A DNA stretch of 34,884 nt. Source: an uncultured Paracoccaceae bacterium (GTDB lineage: Bacteria > Pseudomonadota > Alphaproteobacteria > Rhodobacterales > Rhodobacteraceae). The translations under genes and the position numbers were made by a program. The stretch's first letter is position 1. Each line of letters opens with the position of its first letter. Positions 1-7,647 of this stretch are shown in pieces. Under the pieces are notes generated by a model, which was given only the letters and a program-made list of their open reading frames with translations, was not told where the DNA came from and ran no database searches. The DNA lies in the NCBI GenBank assembly GCA_938002605.1, contig CALLAF010000046.1:1-34884 (forward strand). Reading direction: 5' to 3'.

Positions 1-139
1 GCAGGTCGCAGAGATCCAGATCCGCGCTGCCATTCTCAATGGCTTCACCGCACTGGGCATCCCGAAAACCGTCGCCGCAGCATAAATCCGTCTGAGGTAA
101 GGGGTACTCAACCCAAGGCTCCATTTGTGCAACAAAGCC
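1..139 (+). mobile_element. IS5-family insertion sequence, 3' terminal fragment
   Basis: The first 139 bases are identical to the reverse complement of 34745-34883 at the other end of the window. The segment holds the last codons of a transposase (stop at 83-85), a short non-coding tail, and a terminus reading GGCTTTGTTGCACAAAT from the outside inwards, the type of end found on IS5-family elements. The host sequence starts at 140, inside cckA. The rest of the element lies beyond the window. Because the two copies are identical, they are probably recent, and the contig most likely ends here through assembly collapse of a repeated IS. The IS5 assignment rests on the terminal repeat and the transposase tail only. 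Confidence 0.85.
2..85 (+). CDS. IS5-family transposase, C-terminal fragment (runs off the window)
   Basis: An open frame enters at the window edge and ends at a TAA at 83-85, giving 27 residues that end in ILNGFTALGIPKTV followed by three alanines. This style of C-terminus (FTALGIP near the end) is common in IS5-family transposases of Rhodobacterales. None of the DDE catalytic residues is in view, so family assignment is by the tail and the nearby terminal repeat. The same peptide is encoded on the minus strand at the far end of the window. Confidence 0.7.
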   Translation, partial: QVAEIQIRAAILNGFTALGIPKTVAAA

Positions 140-1366
140 ACCCAGCCCGATACGCATTTGATCGCGGTTCTGAATGATGTCACAGAGCTAAAATCGCTAG
201 AAGCGCAATTTGTACAAAGCCAAAAAATGCAAGCAATTGGGCAGCTTGCGGGCGGGGTTGCACATGATTTTAACAATCTGCTGACCGCAATTTCGGGCCA
301 TTGTGATTTACTTTTGTTGCGACACGACGAGGGCGACCAAAACTACGGCGACCTGATCCAAATTCATCAAAACGCAAACCGCGCAGCCAGCCTTGTTGGG
401 CAACTTTTAGCGTTTTCACGCAAACAAAATTTGCAACCCGAGGTCATCGACCTGCGCGATACGCTCTCTGATTTGACGCATCTTTTGAACAGGTTGGTGG
501 GCGAAAAGGTCACTTTATCCCTGCATCATGATCCCGCTTTGGCCCAGATTAAGGCCGACAAACGACAGCTTGAGCAGGTCTTGATGAACCTTGTTGTGAA
601 TGCGCGCGACGCGATGAACGGGGCGGGAGAGATTCAGGTGGAAACTGAAAACCTTACCCTGACCGAACCGATGATTAAAGACCGCGCTGTTGTTCCGCCC
701 GGCGACTATGTTGTGGTCAAGGTCATTGATCATGGCCATGGGATTGCGCCGGAAAAACTGCCCAAGATATTTGAGCCTTTTTACACAACCAAGCGCACCG
801 GCGAGGGGACAGGGTTGGGACTGTCTACCGCATACGGGATCGTCAAACAGACGGGCGGCTATATCTTTGCCGATAGTGCGGTTGATAACGGAACAGAGTT
901 TTCACTGCTCTTTCCCGCTTTTCATCTGCAGGTTGCGTCACCGGTGCCGCCTGTTCAAACGTCGCATCCTCAAATGTCGGACCCTGCAGATGGCGTGATT
1001 CTTTTGGTGGAGGATGAGGCCCCAGTGCGTGCCTTTGCATCACGTGCGCTGCGGTTGCGTGGCTATTCGGTGCTCGAGGTGGATTGTGCCGAAGCGGCGC
1101 TCGATTTGTTGTCGGACACTGAATTGCACGTCGATCTTTTTGTGACGGATGTCATCATGCCGGGGATGGATGGCCCGACATGGGTGCGTAAGGCATTGAA
1201 AGAGCGCGAAAATACAAAGGTTATTTTTGTCTCGGGGTATTCGGAAGACGCGTTTAGTGACGGCCAGCCGCGCGTGCCCAATTCCGTGTTTTTGCCCAAA
1301 CCATTTTCGCTAAATGCGCTTACCCAGACTGTTCAAACCCAGTTAAGCGCCAATGTTGCGGGTTAG
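125..1366 (+). CDS. cckA: CckA-type hybrid histidine kinase, 5'-truncated by an IS element
   Basis: CckA is a membrane hybrid kinase that phosphorylates CtrA and CpdR through ChpT; in Rhodobacterales this relay controls motility and gene transfer agent genes. Visible here, in 413 codons: the end of a PAS domain, an H-box with the phospho-accepting His47 (GGVAHDFNN), the ATP-binding N box (LMNLVVNARDAM, about 153-164), DHGHG (202-206), the glycine box GEGTGLGL (226-233), and a receiver domain with phospho-acceptor Asp342 (TDVIMPGMDG). The transmembrane and most PAS sequence is missing. Host sequence starts at codon 6 (base 140); codons 1-5 are the IS tip. The only start in this frame after the stop at 98-100 is TTG at 125, with AAGG at 115-118. 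The gene meets glk tail to tail with a 4-bp overlap. Whether the fragment is expressed is unknown. Confidence 0.85.
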   Translation: MCNKATQPDTHLIAVLNDVTELKSLEAQFVQSQKMQAIGQLAGGVAHDFNNLLTAISGHCDLLLLRHDEGDQNYGDLIQIHQNANRAASLVGQLLAFSRKQNLQPEVIDLRDTLSDLTHLLNRLVGEKVTLSLHHDPALAQIKADKRQLEQVLMNLVVNARDAMNGAGEIQVETENLTLTEPMIKDRAVVPPGDYVVVKVIDHGHGIAPEKLPKIFEPFYTTKRTGEGTGLGLSTAYGIVKQTGGYIFADSAVDNGTEFSLLFPAFHLQVASPVPPVQTSHPQMSDPADGVILLVEDEAPVRAFASRALRLRGYSVLEVDCAEAALDLLSDTELHVDLFVTDVIMPGMDGPTWVRKALKERENTKVIFVSGYSEDAFSDGQPRVPNSVFLPKPFSLNALTQTVQTQLSANVAG

Positions 1367-2340
1367 TCGTCTTGCGCCAAGCTGACCAAATGTGCTGCCG
1401 ATCCGTTCAGCGCCGCGTAGTCATCATGCACGACATAGACACCGAAATTTCCCATAAATCCGGCAAATCGGCCCTTGTCGCGGAAGGCATCGCCAAAACC
1501 CAGCGCTGTCAAATGCCCTGAAATGGCGCGTGCAACGCCGCCAACCAGATAAACGCCGCCAAAGGGCAGCTGTATCAGTGAGAGATTGCCGCAAACCGTG
1601 CCCAAGATACGTGTAAACAGCTGTGCCGCTTCCATTGCGCGCGCATCGGTGCGTTGGTCGCAATGTGCCATGATATCTTTGGCAGATAGCTCTCGGGGGT
1701 CACCTGCTTCGACGCCCAAAAACGCATAGGCGCGTTCTAGCCCGCGCCCAGACAGCACATCTTCGACCGCTGGAAACCCATGCGCCGTCGACACGAATTG
1801 GCACAAGCGCAATTCCAATTCAGTGCGGATTGGCAAATTCGCGTGCCCGCTCTCGGATGGGGGCACGACGCGCCCGTGCGCCAGATCATAGACCGGCGAT
1901 GCGTTAAAGCCTGTGCCAACGCCAACGACTAACTTAGCCGCGTTATCAGGGGTTTGTGGGCCTTCGAGCACTGTTTGTACCTTGGCAGGATCAAGATGCC
2001 CCAGCGCATGCCCCTGGGCCTGTAAATCGTTCAAAATGGCGACTGTTTGTGCCCCGGTTGCGCGGGTCAGCGTGTCGCGGTCGATTGTCCAATCAAGATT
2101 GGTCATCGTCGCCTCACCGTCGCGCACGGGCCCGGCAACGGCCACACAGGCCGCGGTTGGGGTCACATCGCCTTCATCCGCTATGTATTGCCGCAACACA
2201 GATTCCAGCCCAGGAAATTTGTCATTGCTATAGCGCCGAATGCTATCCGGCAGAATATCTTTACCCTTTGCAAGGGCAACACGGGTGTTCGTGCCGCCGA
2301 TATCGGCCACCAAGGACAAGGTCGTTTGTGCAGTGTTCAT
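1363..2340 (-). CDS. glk: Glucokinase (Glk family)
   Basis: The 325-residue product should phosphorylate cytoplasmic glucose with ATP to glucose-6-phosphate, feeding the Entner-Doudoroff pathway. It belongs to the bacterial Glk family (PF02685) rather than the ROK family: the N-terminal phosphate-binding motif DIGGTNTR is at residues 13-20, followed by AVAGPV (about 67-72), the glucose-binding NDLQAQGHAL (about 104-113) and the adenosine-side VGVGTGFN. Full length for the family. It is the third gene of a minus-strand operon with the LacI regulator and the beta-glucosidase, starting 9 bases after the glucosidase stop. Its substrate is the glucose released by the two glycosidases of this locus, which explains its position. 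Confidence 0.93.
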   Translation of the reverse strand: MNTAQTTLSLVADIGGTNTRVALAKGKDILPDSIRRYSNDKFPGLESVLRQYIADEGDVTPTAACVAVAGPVRDGEATMTNLDWTIDRDTLTRATGAQTVAILNDLQAQGHALGHLDPAKVQTVLEGPQTPDNAAKLVVGVGTGFNASPVYDLAHGRVVPPSESGHANLPIRTELELRLCQFVSTAHGFPAVEDVLSGRGLERAYAFLGVEAGDPRELSAKDIMAHCDQRTDARAMEAAQLFTRILGTVCGNLSLIQLPFGGVYLVGGVARAISGHLTALGFGDAFRDKGRFAGFMGNFGVYVVHDDYAALNGSAAHLVSLAQDD

Positions 2341-2349
2341 GAAAAAAAC

Positions 2350-3672
2350 CTAACGCGCGATGGCTGCTTTGAGAGCGTGATATGACGCTTTGGGCGTGCG
2401 CTTCAAGCTGTCAAAATCAACATGTACCATGCCGAACCGCTTTTCATAGCCAAAGGCCCACTCGTAATTGTCAAGCAACGACCAATAAAAGAAGCCTTTG
2501 ACGTTGGCGCCTGCGTCAATCGCATGTTTGGCAGCCATGATATGGTCAGACACATATTTCATGCGGACCGGATCATAGACCGCGCCGTTTTCAACATGAT
2601 CATCCCAAGCCATACCGTTTTCGGTGACATAAATTGGCAGATCACCCACGTAATCACGGGCCATGCGGGTCAGAATGTTTTGCAGACCTGCCGGATATAT
2701 TTCCCAACCCATTTGCGTCACATCCAATGTTGTTTCGGCAGCTTTCAAGCTGGGCCAAGGGGCGGTGGGATCGGGTAGAATTTCATGGCGGGTGTAATAG
2801 TTCACGCCAAGCCAGTCCATTTTCTGGCTGATCTGGGCCATGTCGTCTTGCCAGTTCTTTGGCATATGATCGCCAAACCCATCTAGCACCTCTTGCGGGT
2901 AGCTACCTTTGGTCGCTGCCTCAATGAACCAGCGGTTATAGATCGCGTCTTGCAACGTTGCTGCCGCGATGGTTTCAGGCGCGTCATTGGCGGGAGGGCT
3001 GTGTTCAAAATTAAGCACTATCCCGCAGTTATCCATGCCTTTTGCGCGCAGGCGTGTCATGGCCTCTCCGTGTGCTAGCATGATATGATGCATCGCGCGC
3101 GCAGTGGCTCGGATGTCGCGCAAACCGGGGGCGTGATGACCTAAGAAATGCGATAGAAACGAGACGCACCAGGGTTCGTTGATCGTTGCAATCGCTGCCA
3201 TCCGGTCACCAATTTTATCGGTGATAACGTCTGTATAGTCGCCAAAATATTTGGTGGTGTCGCGGTTCGTCCAGCCTCCATTGTCCGCCAAGGCGGAAGG
3301 CAATTCCCAATGGTACAGCGTTTGATATGGCTTTAACCCGCGTTCCAAAATCGCATCTGTTAGGCGGTCATAGAAATCCAGCCCTTCGGGGTTGACCGTG
3401 CGCCCATCTGGCATAACGCGCGCCCAAGAGGTTGAAAACCGGTAGGCATCCATGCCTGCATCTTTGAGCAGGTCAAGATCTTCGGGAAAGCGGTGGTAAT
3501 GATCGCAAGCCAGCGCACCATCTTCCGCGCGGATGACATTGCCGGGCGTCGCTGCAAAGGTGTCCCAATGTGTGGACCCTGCGCCACCAAATTTGTGCCC
3601 CTCAATTTGATAGGCGGCAGTGGCTGCCCCAAATAGAAAGTCCTGAGGGAAATCAGAGCGTTTAAAGTCCAT
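2350..3672 (-). CDS. bglA: Family GH1 beta-glucosidase
   Basis: This 440-residue enzyme hydrolyses beta-linked glucosides, retaining mechanism. Both catalytic motifs are present: the acid/base Glu166 in TINEP and the nucleophile Glu351 in YVTENG. Other GH1 marks are GAATAAYQIEG (15-25), WDTF (36-39), YRFSTSWARVMPDG (77-90) and NGGWTNRDT. No signal peptide, so it is cytoplasmic. I chose the ATG at 3672: AAAGG lies 6 bases upstream. An ATG two codons earlier (3678) directly abuts that motif. The start lies 11 bases inside the 3' end of the LacI gene, which suggests translational coupling. Its neighbours make it the intracellular beta-glucosidase of a broad glucoside locus; the natural substrate (cellobiose, other beta-glucosides) cannot be told from sequence. 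Confidence 0.93.
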   Translation of the reverse strand: MDFKRSDFPQDFLFGAATAAYQIEGHKFGGAGSTHWDTFAATPGNVIRAEDGALACDHYHRFPEDLDLLKDAGMDAYRFSTSWARVMPDGRTVNPEGLDFYDRLTDAILERGLKPYQTLYHWELPSALADNGGWTNRDTTKYFGDYTDVITDKIGDRMAAIATINEPWCVSFLSHFLGHHAPGLRDIRATARAMHHIMLAHGEAMTRLRAKGMDNCGIVLNFEHSPPANDAPETIAAATLQDAIYNRWFIEAATKGSYPQEVLDGFGDHMPKNWQDDMAQISQKMDWLGVNYYTRHEILPDPTAPWPSLKAAETTLDVTQMGWEIYPAGLQNILTRMARDYVGDLPIYVTENGMAWDDHVENGAVYDPVRMKYVSDHIMAAKHAIDAGANVKGFFYWSLLDNYEWAFGYEKRFGMVHVDFDSLKRTPKASYHALKAAIAR

Positions 3673-4705
3673 GTTCATCCTTTCGGGGGGCTGGGCCCGT
3701 TGAGTGTCCAACCACAAATTCACATTTCAGAATGGTTTTTTGTGGCGGGTTATTTGGGTGTTCGATGGCGTGAAGCAGGCTTTCTGCCAGCTGCCGCCCT
3801 GCGGTGCGCACAGAAGAGCGCGTTGCCGTAAAAATCGGGGTTTCTCCGCCGTTTTGTAGATATGACAACATGTCGTCATGGGTAACCACTGAGACGTCTT
3901 GGCCCATCACCAAACCGCGTTCTTCGATCGCGCGACGCACGCCAAGTGCGCTGATCAGTGACGCGCAAATAAAGGCGGTTGGCCCGTTGTTGAATGCAAG
4001 TAAATCGCGCGCAGACTCATACCCGATGACCTCGGTCATTTCGCTAGATCGCATCAGCGCAGGATCGATTGCCACCCCGTGGGCGCGCAGCGATGCTTCG
4101 TAACCAGAACGCCGCCGATAAGCAAAATCCATGGTTTCAAGCCCGTTGATCAGAGCGATCCGTTGATGCCCAAGATCAAACAGATAGTCGGTCGCTTGTA
4201 CAAACGCATCGTGGTTGTCGACGTCCAAAAACGTATAGGGCAGGGCGTTATGGGTGACTTGCCCGTGAACTGCGAAGGGCATCCCAATCTCGGACAGAAG
4301 GGCGATACGCGGATCATCAATGCGCGGACCGTGGACAATAACGCCATCCACTGCGCGCCGCAATTTGAGGCTGCGATAAATCTGATCTTCATTGGAATCG
4401 TCGACAATTGACAGGATCATTTCATAGCCGTTGCGCGCATAAGTTTCGCCCGCGCCAGCTATGAAATCACCAAAAACAGGGTTCACCATTTCATGTTTGG
4501 TGGACATCGGGATCACATGCCCGATGGCTAATGCACGCCCTGTTGCCAGTCCTTTGGCGCGCGTGCTGGGGTGGTAATTAAATTCTTTTGCGGCCGCTTC
4601 AACGCGGTGCCGGGTTGCTGCGCTCACCTCTGGATAACCGTTCAGCGCACGGCTGACGGTTGTTTGGCTCAGGCCAAGTTGTTCAGAGAGTTGCTTAAGG
4701 TTCAT
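3662..4705 (-). CDS. aglR: LacI-family transcriptional regulator of the alpha-glucoside locus
   Basis: A 347-residue LacI/GalR repressor. The N-terminal helix-turn-helix and hinge helix are clear (LKQLSEQLGLSQTTVSRALN, residues 3-22, then a YHPSTRAKGL linker). The rest is a periplasmic-binding-protein-like effector domain that ends near residue 340. It is transcribed divergently from aglE across a 276-bp region with two palindromes, and its own operon carries bglA and glk. By position it should be the local repressor, released by an alpha-glucoside or a breakdown product. The name aglR follows from its place beside aglEFGAK and not from direct sequence recall. Confidence 0.88.
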   Translation of the reverse strand: MNLKQLSEQLGLSQTTVSRALNGYPEVSAATRHRVEAAAKEFNYHPSTRAKGLATGRALAIGHVIPMSTKHEMVNPVFGDFIAGAGETYARNGYEMILSIVDDSNEDQIYRSLKLRRAVDGVIVHGPRIDDPRIALLSEIGMPFAVHGQVTHNALPYTFLDVDNHDAFVQATDYLFDLGHQRIALINGLETMDFAYRRRSGYEASLRAHGVAIDPALMRSSEMTEVIGYESARDLLAFNNGPTAFICASLISALGVRRAIEERGLVMGQDVSVVTHDDMLSYLQNGGETPIFTATRSSVRTAGRQLAESLLHAIEHPNNPPQKTILKCEFVVGHSTGPAPRKDEHGL

Positions 4706-4750
4706 CTGCCCTCAGAATGCTGCTTTGTTGGTCTTTGTTCCGTAACGTAA

Positions 4751-4765
4751 GCCCATAAAATGGGC
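4751..4765. repeat. Short perfect hairpin in the aglR-aglE intergenic region
   Basis: GCCCAT and ATGGGC flank a three-base AAA loop, a perfect 6-bp inverted repeat about 46 bases upstream of the aglR start. It could be a protein-binding half-site pair or a fold in the aglR leader. No further support. Confidence 0.3.
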
Positions 4766-4774
4766 AAGATTCAC

Positions 4775-4788
4775 AAACGTAATCGTTT
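4775..4788. promoter_or_regulatory. Inverted repeat AAACG-N4-CGTTT, candidate operator
   Basis: A perfect AAACG/CGTTT inverted repeat with a 4-base spacer lies between the divergent aglR and aglE genes, closer to aglR. LacI-family proteins bind short dyads, but they usually have a CG at the exact centre, which this one lacks. It may serve a second regulator or autoregulation of aglR. Confidence 0.35.
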
Positions 4789-4840
4789 CAGTAGCGAGCA
4801 TTTGCGCAAATTCCAAGACATTTTTACAAAAATGATCTGG

Positions 4841-4870
4841 TTGACACTATCGCGAAGTTGGCAGAGTTTA
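4841..4870 (+). promoter_or_regulatory. Possible promoter of the aglEFGAK operon
   Basis: TTGACA at 4841-4846 is a perfect sigma-70 -35 hexamer. Any -10 element is poor: at 17-18 bases spacing the sequence is GAGTTT or AGTTTA. The 14-bp palindrome at 4878-4891 lies just downstream, about where transcription would begin, which suits repression. Alphaproteobacterial -10 elements are often degenerate, so this is a placement guess anchored on the -35. Confidence 0.35.
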
Positions 4871-4877
4871 ACCATAC

Positions 4878-4891
4878 CCAAAGCGCTTTGG
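4878..4891. promoter_or_regulatory. 14-bp perfect palindrome CCAAAGCGCTTTGG, probable LacI-type (AglR) operator
   Basis: This uninterrupted palindrome with a central CG has the classic form of a LacI-family operator. It lies about 90 bases before the aglE start and 32 bases after a TTGACA hexamer. With a LacI-type gene reading away on the other side, it is the best candidate for the operator that controls aglEFGAK. Binding by this regulator is inferred, not shown. Confidence 0.6.
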
Positions 4892-4981
4892 AAGCCATTG
4901 ATTCCACCACCCACCACTAGGCCCAAACGCTTGAACACGCATTTTAACCACGCCAACTGGCGTGACAGGGAGGAGAGACAG

Positions 4982-6337
4982 ATGAAAACGAACCTATACG
5001 CCGGTGTCGCTGCGATTGCTTTGAGCGCGGGCATCGCCCATGCAGGCGGCCATGTTGAGCTAACACCGGGCGAGGGTGATTTCACTTGGGATAGCTACAC
5101 TGCATTTGCTGACGCAAACGATTTCGCCGGTGAAACAGTTACGATCGCGGGCCCTTGGTTGGCGGACGAAGCTGACAACTTTACCAAGATGGCAAGCCTG
5201 TTCGAGGCCGCGACTGGTGCGTCAGTATCATATGTTGGATCAGATAGCTTCGAACAGCAAATCGTCATCGACGCAGAAGCTGGCTCTGCCCCAAATATTG
5301 CGGTATTCCCGCAGCCAGGTCTTGCCGCGAGCCTCGCGTCGCGCGGCCTTTTGACACCACTGCCTGCTGGCACCGACGCATGGATTGCCGATAACTATGC
5401 CGCCGGGTCGTCTTGGGTTGATTTGGGCAGCTACGCCAATGCCGATGGCGCGACAGAAACCTATGGGTTTTTCTTTAACGTCAACGTGAAATCATTGGTT
5501 TGGTACATTCCTGAGAACTTCGAAGACGCAGGCTATGACGTTCCCGAAACAATGGAAGAATTGCTCGCGCTTTCTGATCAAATCGTCGCTGACGGTGGCA
5601 CGCCTTGGTGCATCGGTCTGGGCTCAGGCGCCGCAACGGGTTGGCCTGCAACTGACTGGGTCGAAGACATCATGCTGCGCACCGCGTCACTGGAAACATA
5701 TGACGGTTGGACAACAAACGAAGTGGCGTTTGACGATCCTGCTGTGATCAACGCGATTGAAACATTCGGTAAATTTGCGCGGAATGATGCGTGGGTTGCC
5801 GGTGGTGCAGGCGCTGTGGCAACAACCGATTTCCGTGAAAGCCCAAAAGGCATGTTTGACAGCCCGCCACAGTGCTACATGCACCGTCAGGCGTCGTTCA
5901 TTCCTGCGTTCTTCCCAGAAGGCACAGAATTGGGCGAAGATGCTGACTTCTTCTACTTCCCATCTTTTGAGGCGGAAGACTTGGGTAACCCGGTTTTGGG
6001 TGGTGGCACATTGATGGCGATTACATCTGTGTCAGACGCGACCAACGCATTCATGGAATTCATGAAGCTGCCCGTTGCGCACGAAGCAATGATGGCCCAA
6101 GGCGGTTTCTTGACACCACATGCTGGCGTCAACACCGCAACTTATGCTGATGACACATTGCGCGGCCAAGGCGATATCTTGCTGAACGCGACATCGTTCC
6201 GCTTTGACGGTTCAGACCTAATGCCGGCCGCTGTTGGTGCAGGTTCTTTCTGGACTGGTATGGTTGATTTCACAGGCGGTAAAGATGCAGCTGAAGTAGC
6301 GGCTGACATCCAAGCGTCATGGGACGCAATCAAGTAA
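4982..6337 (+). CDS. aglE: Alpha-glucoside ABC transporter, periplasmic binding protein
   Basis: The 451-residue protein is the solute-binding subunit of the alpha-glucoside importer (sucrose, maltose, trehalose in studied relatives). Residues 1-22 form a Sec signal peptide (MKTNLYAGVAAIALSAGIAHA), followed by a family 1 extracellular sugar-binding fold rich in aromatic residues. An in-frame upstream extension to 4760 exists, but I chose ATG 4982 because the signal peptide begins there and a strong GGGAGGAG ribosome site lies 9-10 bases upstream. It is the first gene of the operon and is followed by a stable stem that may raise its mRNA level above that of the permeases. Codon choice looks like its neighbours. 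Confidence 0.93.
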   Translation: MKTNLYAGVAAIALSAGIAHAGGHVELTPGEGDFTWDSYTAFADANDFAGETVTIAGPWLADEADNFTKMASLFEAATGASVSYVGSDSFEQQIVIDAEAGSAPNIAVFPQPGLAASLASRGLLTPLPAGTDAWIADNYAAGSSWVDLGSYANADGATETYGFFFNVNVKSLVWYIPENFEDAGYDVPETMEELLALSDQIVADGGTPWCIGLGSGAATGWPATDWVEDIMLRTASLETYDGWTTNEVAFDDPAVINAIETFGKFARNDAWVAGGAGAVATTDFRESPKGMFDSPPQCYMHRQASFIPAFFPEGTELGEDADFFYFPSFEAEDLGNPVLGGGTLMAITSVSDATNAFMEFMKLPVAHEAMMAQGGFLTPHAGVNTATYADDTLRGQGDILLNATSFRFDGSDLMPAAVGAGSFWTGMVDFTGGKDAAEVAADIQASWDAIK

Positions 6338-6359
6338 GCACGTGCTTCTACAAAAAACA

Positions 6360-6391
6360 AAGAACAGCGCAACTGATGTTGCGCTGTTCTT
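6360..6391 (+). repeat. Perfect 14-bp stem-loop between aglE and aglF
   Basis: Two 14-base arms (6360-6373 and 6378-6391, AAGAACAGCGCAAC and its complement) enclose a TGAT loop, 23 bases after the aglE stop and 29 bases before aglF. There is no T-run after it, so it is unlikely to be a full terminator. Such intercistronic stems after a binding-protein gene are known (malE-malF is the classic case) to protect upstream mRNA from 3' exonucleases, giving more binding protein than permease. That role is inferred here. Confidence 0.7.
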
Positions 6392-6420
6392 CACTCTATT
6401 GATCCCGAGGGGGACGGACA

Positions 6421-7647
6421 ATGCATCCTGCGTTTCAGGGCTTCGTGACAATTTTTCTAGGGGTAGGTGGCTGCCTTGCCTATTTTTATTTCTCGAACCA
6501 GTTCTTGGATAAGGTGCTGTTCCCGGCCAAGGGTGAAAACATTGGCCGCAATATTAACCGCGCTAACCTTGTGCGACCTTGGTTGTTTTTGTTCCCCGCA
6601 ATTTTCGCACTTGGACTTTACCTCGCGTATCCCGTTTTTGCGACGCTATGGTATTCTTTGACCGATCGGGAACAAGGCGGTGCGTTCGTTGGTTTGGCGA
6701 ATTACCAACAAATGTTCGCGGATCCAAAATTTTGGGAAGCGTTGAAAAACAACATGCTTTGGCTGAGTGTGGTGCCCGCGGCGTCGACTGCGTTTGGGTT
6801 GCTGGCCGCGCAACTGACCGACCGGATTAAATGGGGGGCGATCGCAAAATCCCTGATTTTTATGCCGATGGCGATTTCATTTGTTGGGGCATCGGTGATT
6901 TTTAAACTGATCTACGACACGCGCCCAGTGGGGCAAAGCCAGATTGGTGTGTTGAATGCGGTTTGGCTGCAATTTGACGGCGGCGTTGGCTCGTTTCTTA
7001 TTCTGCGGCTTGTCCCTGGGCTGCTGATGATTTGCGTTGCTGCGGCCGCAGTGTTTGTGGCGTGGAATATGGTACAGACTGCACGCAGCGGTAAGGGTGG
7101 CGGATTGGCCACCGGGTTGCGCGCGATTGGTGCGATTATCCTTGCAGGTATCGCCTTGGTAGCACTTTCGTTTGCCTTTGGTGCGTTCACGAAAACCTAC
7201 AACTACGGTGTGCCACAAACATGGTTGACCATTCCTGGATGGAATTCGTTTTTCCTAATGATCGTATTGATTTGGATTCAAACAGGATTTGCGATGGTGA
7301 TCCTCTCGGCGGCGTTGCGTGGTATCCCCGAGGAAACCATTGAGGCCGCGATTGTTGATGGTGCAAACCCGTTCCAAGTCTTCTTTAAAATCAAGATGCC
7401 ACAGATTTCGGGCACAATTGTCGTGGTTTGGACAACGATCACGCTGGTGGTTCTTAAGGTGTTCGACATCGTTTTTGCGATGACAAATGGGCAATGGGAA
7501 ACCCAAGTCTTGGCCAACTATATGTACGATAAATTGTTCCGCGCGAACGACTGGGGTTTGGGCTCAGCCAGTGCCATGATCATCATGTTGCTTGTTTCGC
7601 CGATCCTCATTTGGAACGTCTATAACGCCCGCAAGGAGATGCGCTGA
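6421..7647 (+). CDS. aglF: Alpha-glucoside ABC transporter, inner-membrane permease
   Basis: This 408-residue MalF-type permease forms the channel together with AglG. It has a short N-terminal membrane segment (about 8-28), a second at about 55-80, and the binding-protein-dependent transport core towards the C-terminus, with the cytoplasmic EAA loop EAAIVDGANPFQVFFKI (about residues 307-323) that docks on the ATPase. Between the early core helices and the EAA region there is an insert with two more hydrophobic stretches (about 195-220 and 232-258) and a glycine-rich loop. The start ATG follows GAGGGGGACGGACA. The stop overlaps the aglG start by one base (TGATG), so the two are translationally coupled. 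Confidence 0.92.
   Translation: MHPAFQGFVTIFLGVGGCLAYFYFSNQFLDKVLFPAKGENIGRNINRANLVRPWLFLFPAIFALGLYLAYPVFATLWYSLTDREQGGAFVGLANYQQMFADPKFWEALKNNMLWLSVVPAASTAFGLLAAQLTDRIKWGAIAKSLIFMPMAISFVGASVIFKLIYDTRPVGQSQIGVLNAVWLQFDGGVGSFLILRLVPGLLMICVAAAAVFVAWNMVQTARSGKGGGLATGLRAIGAIILAGIALVALSFAFGAFTKTYNYGVPQTWLTIPGWNSFFLMIVLIWIQTGFAMVILSAALRGIPEETIEAAIVDGANPFQVFFKIKMPQISGTIVVVWTTITLVVLKVFDIVFAMTNGQWETQVLANYMYDKLFRANDWGLGSASAMIIMLLVSPILIWNVYNARKEMR

Noticed and set aside
4760-4981. N-terminal extension of AglE from an upstream in-frame ATG
   Set aside because: The extension crosses the promoter and operator region, and a strong ribosome site plus signal peptide start at 4982.
7080-7110. Glycine-rich loop in AglF as a frameshift scar
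   Set aside because: The frame stays open with hydrophobic helices on both sides and normal codon use, so it is read as a true insert.
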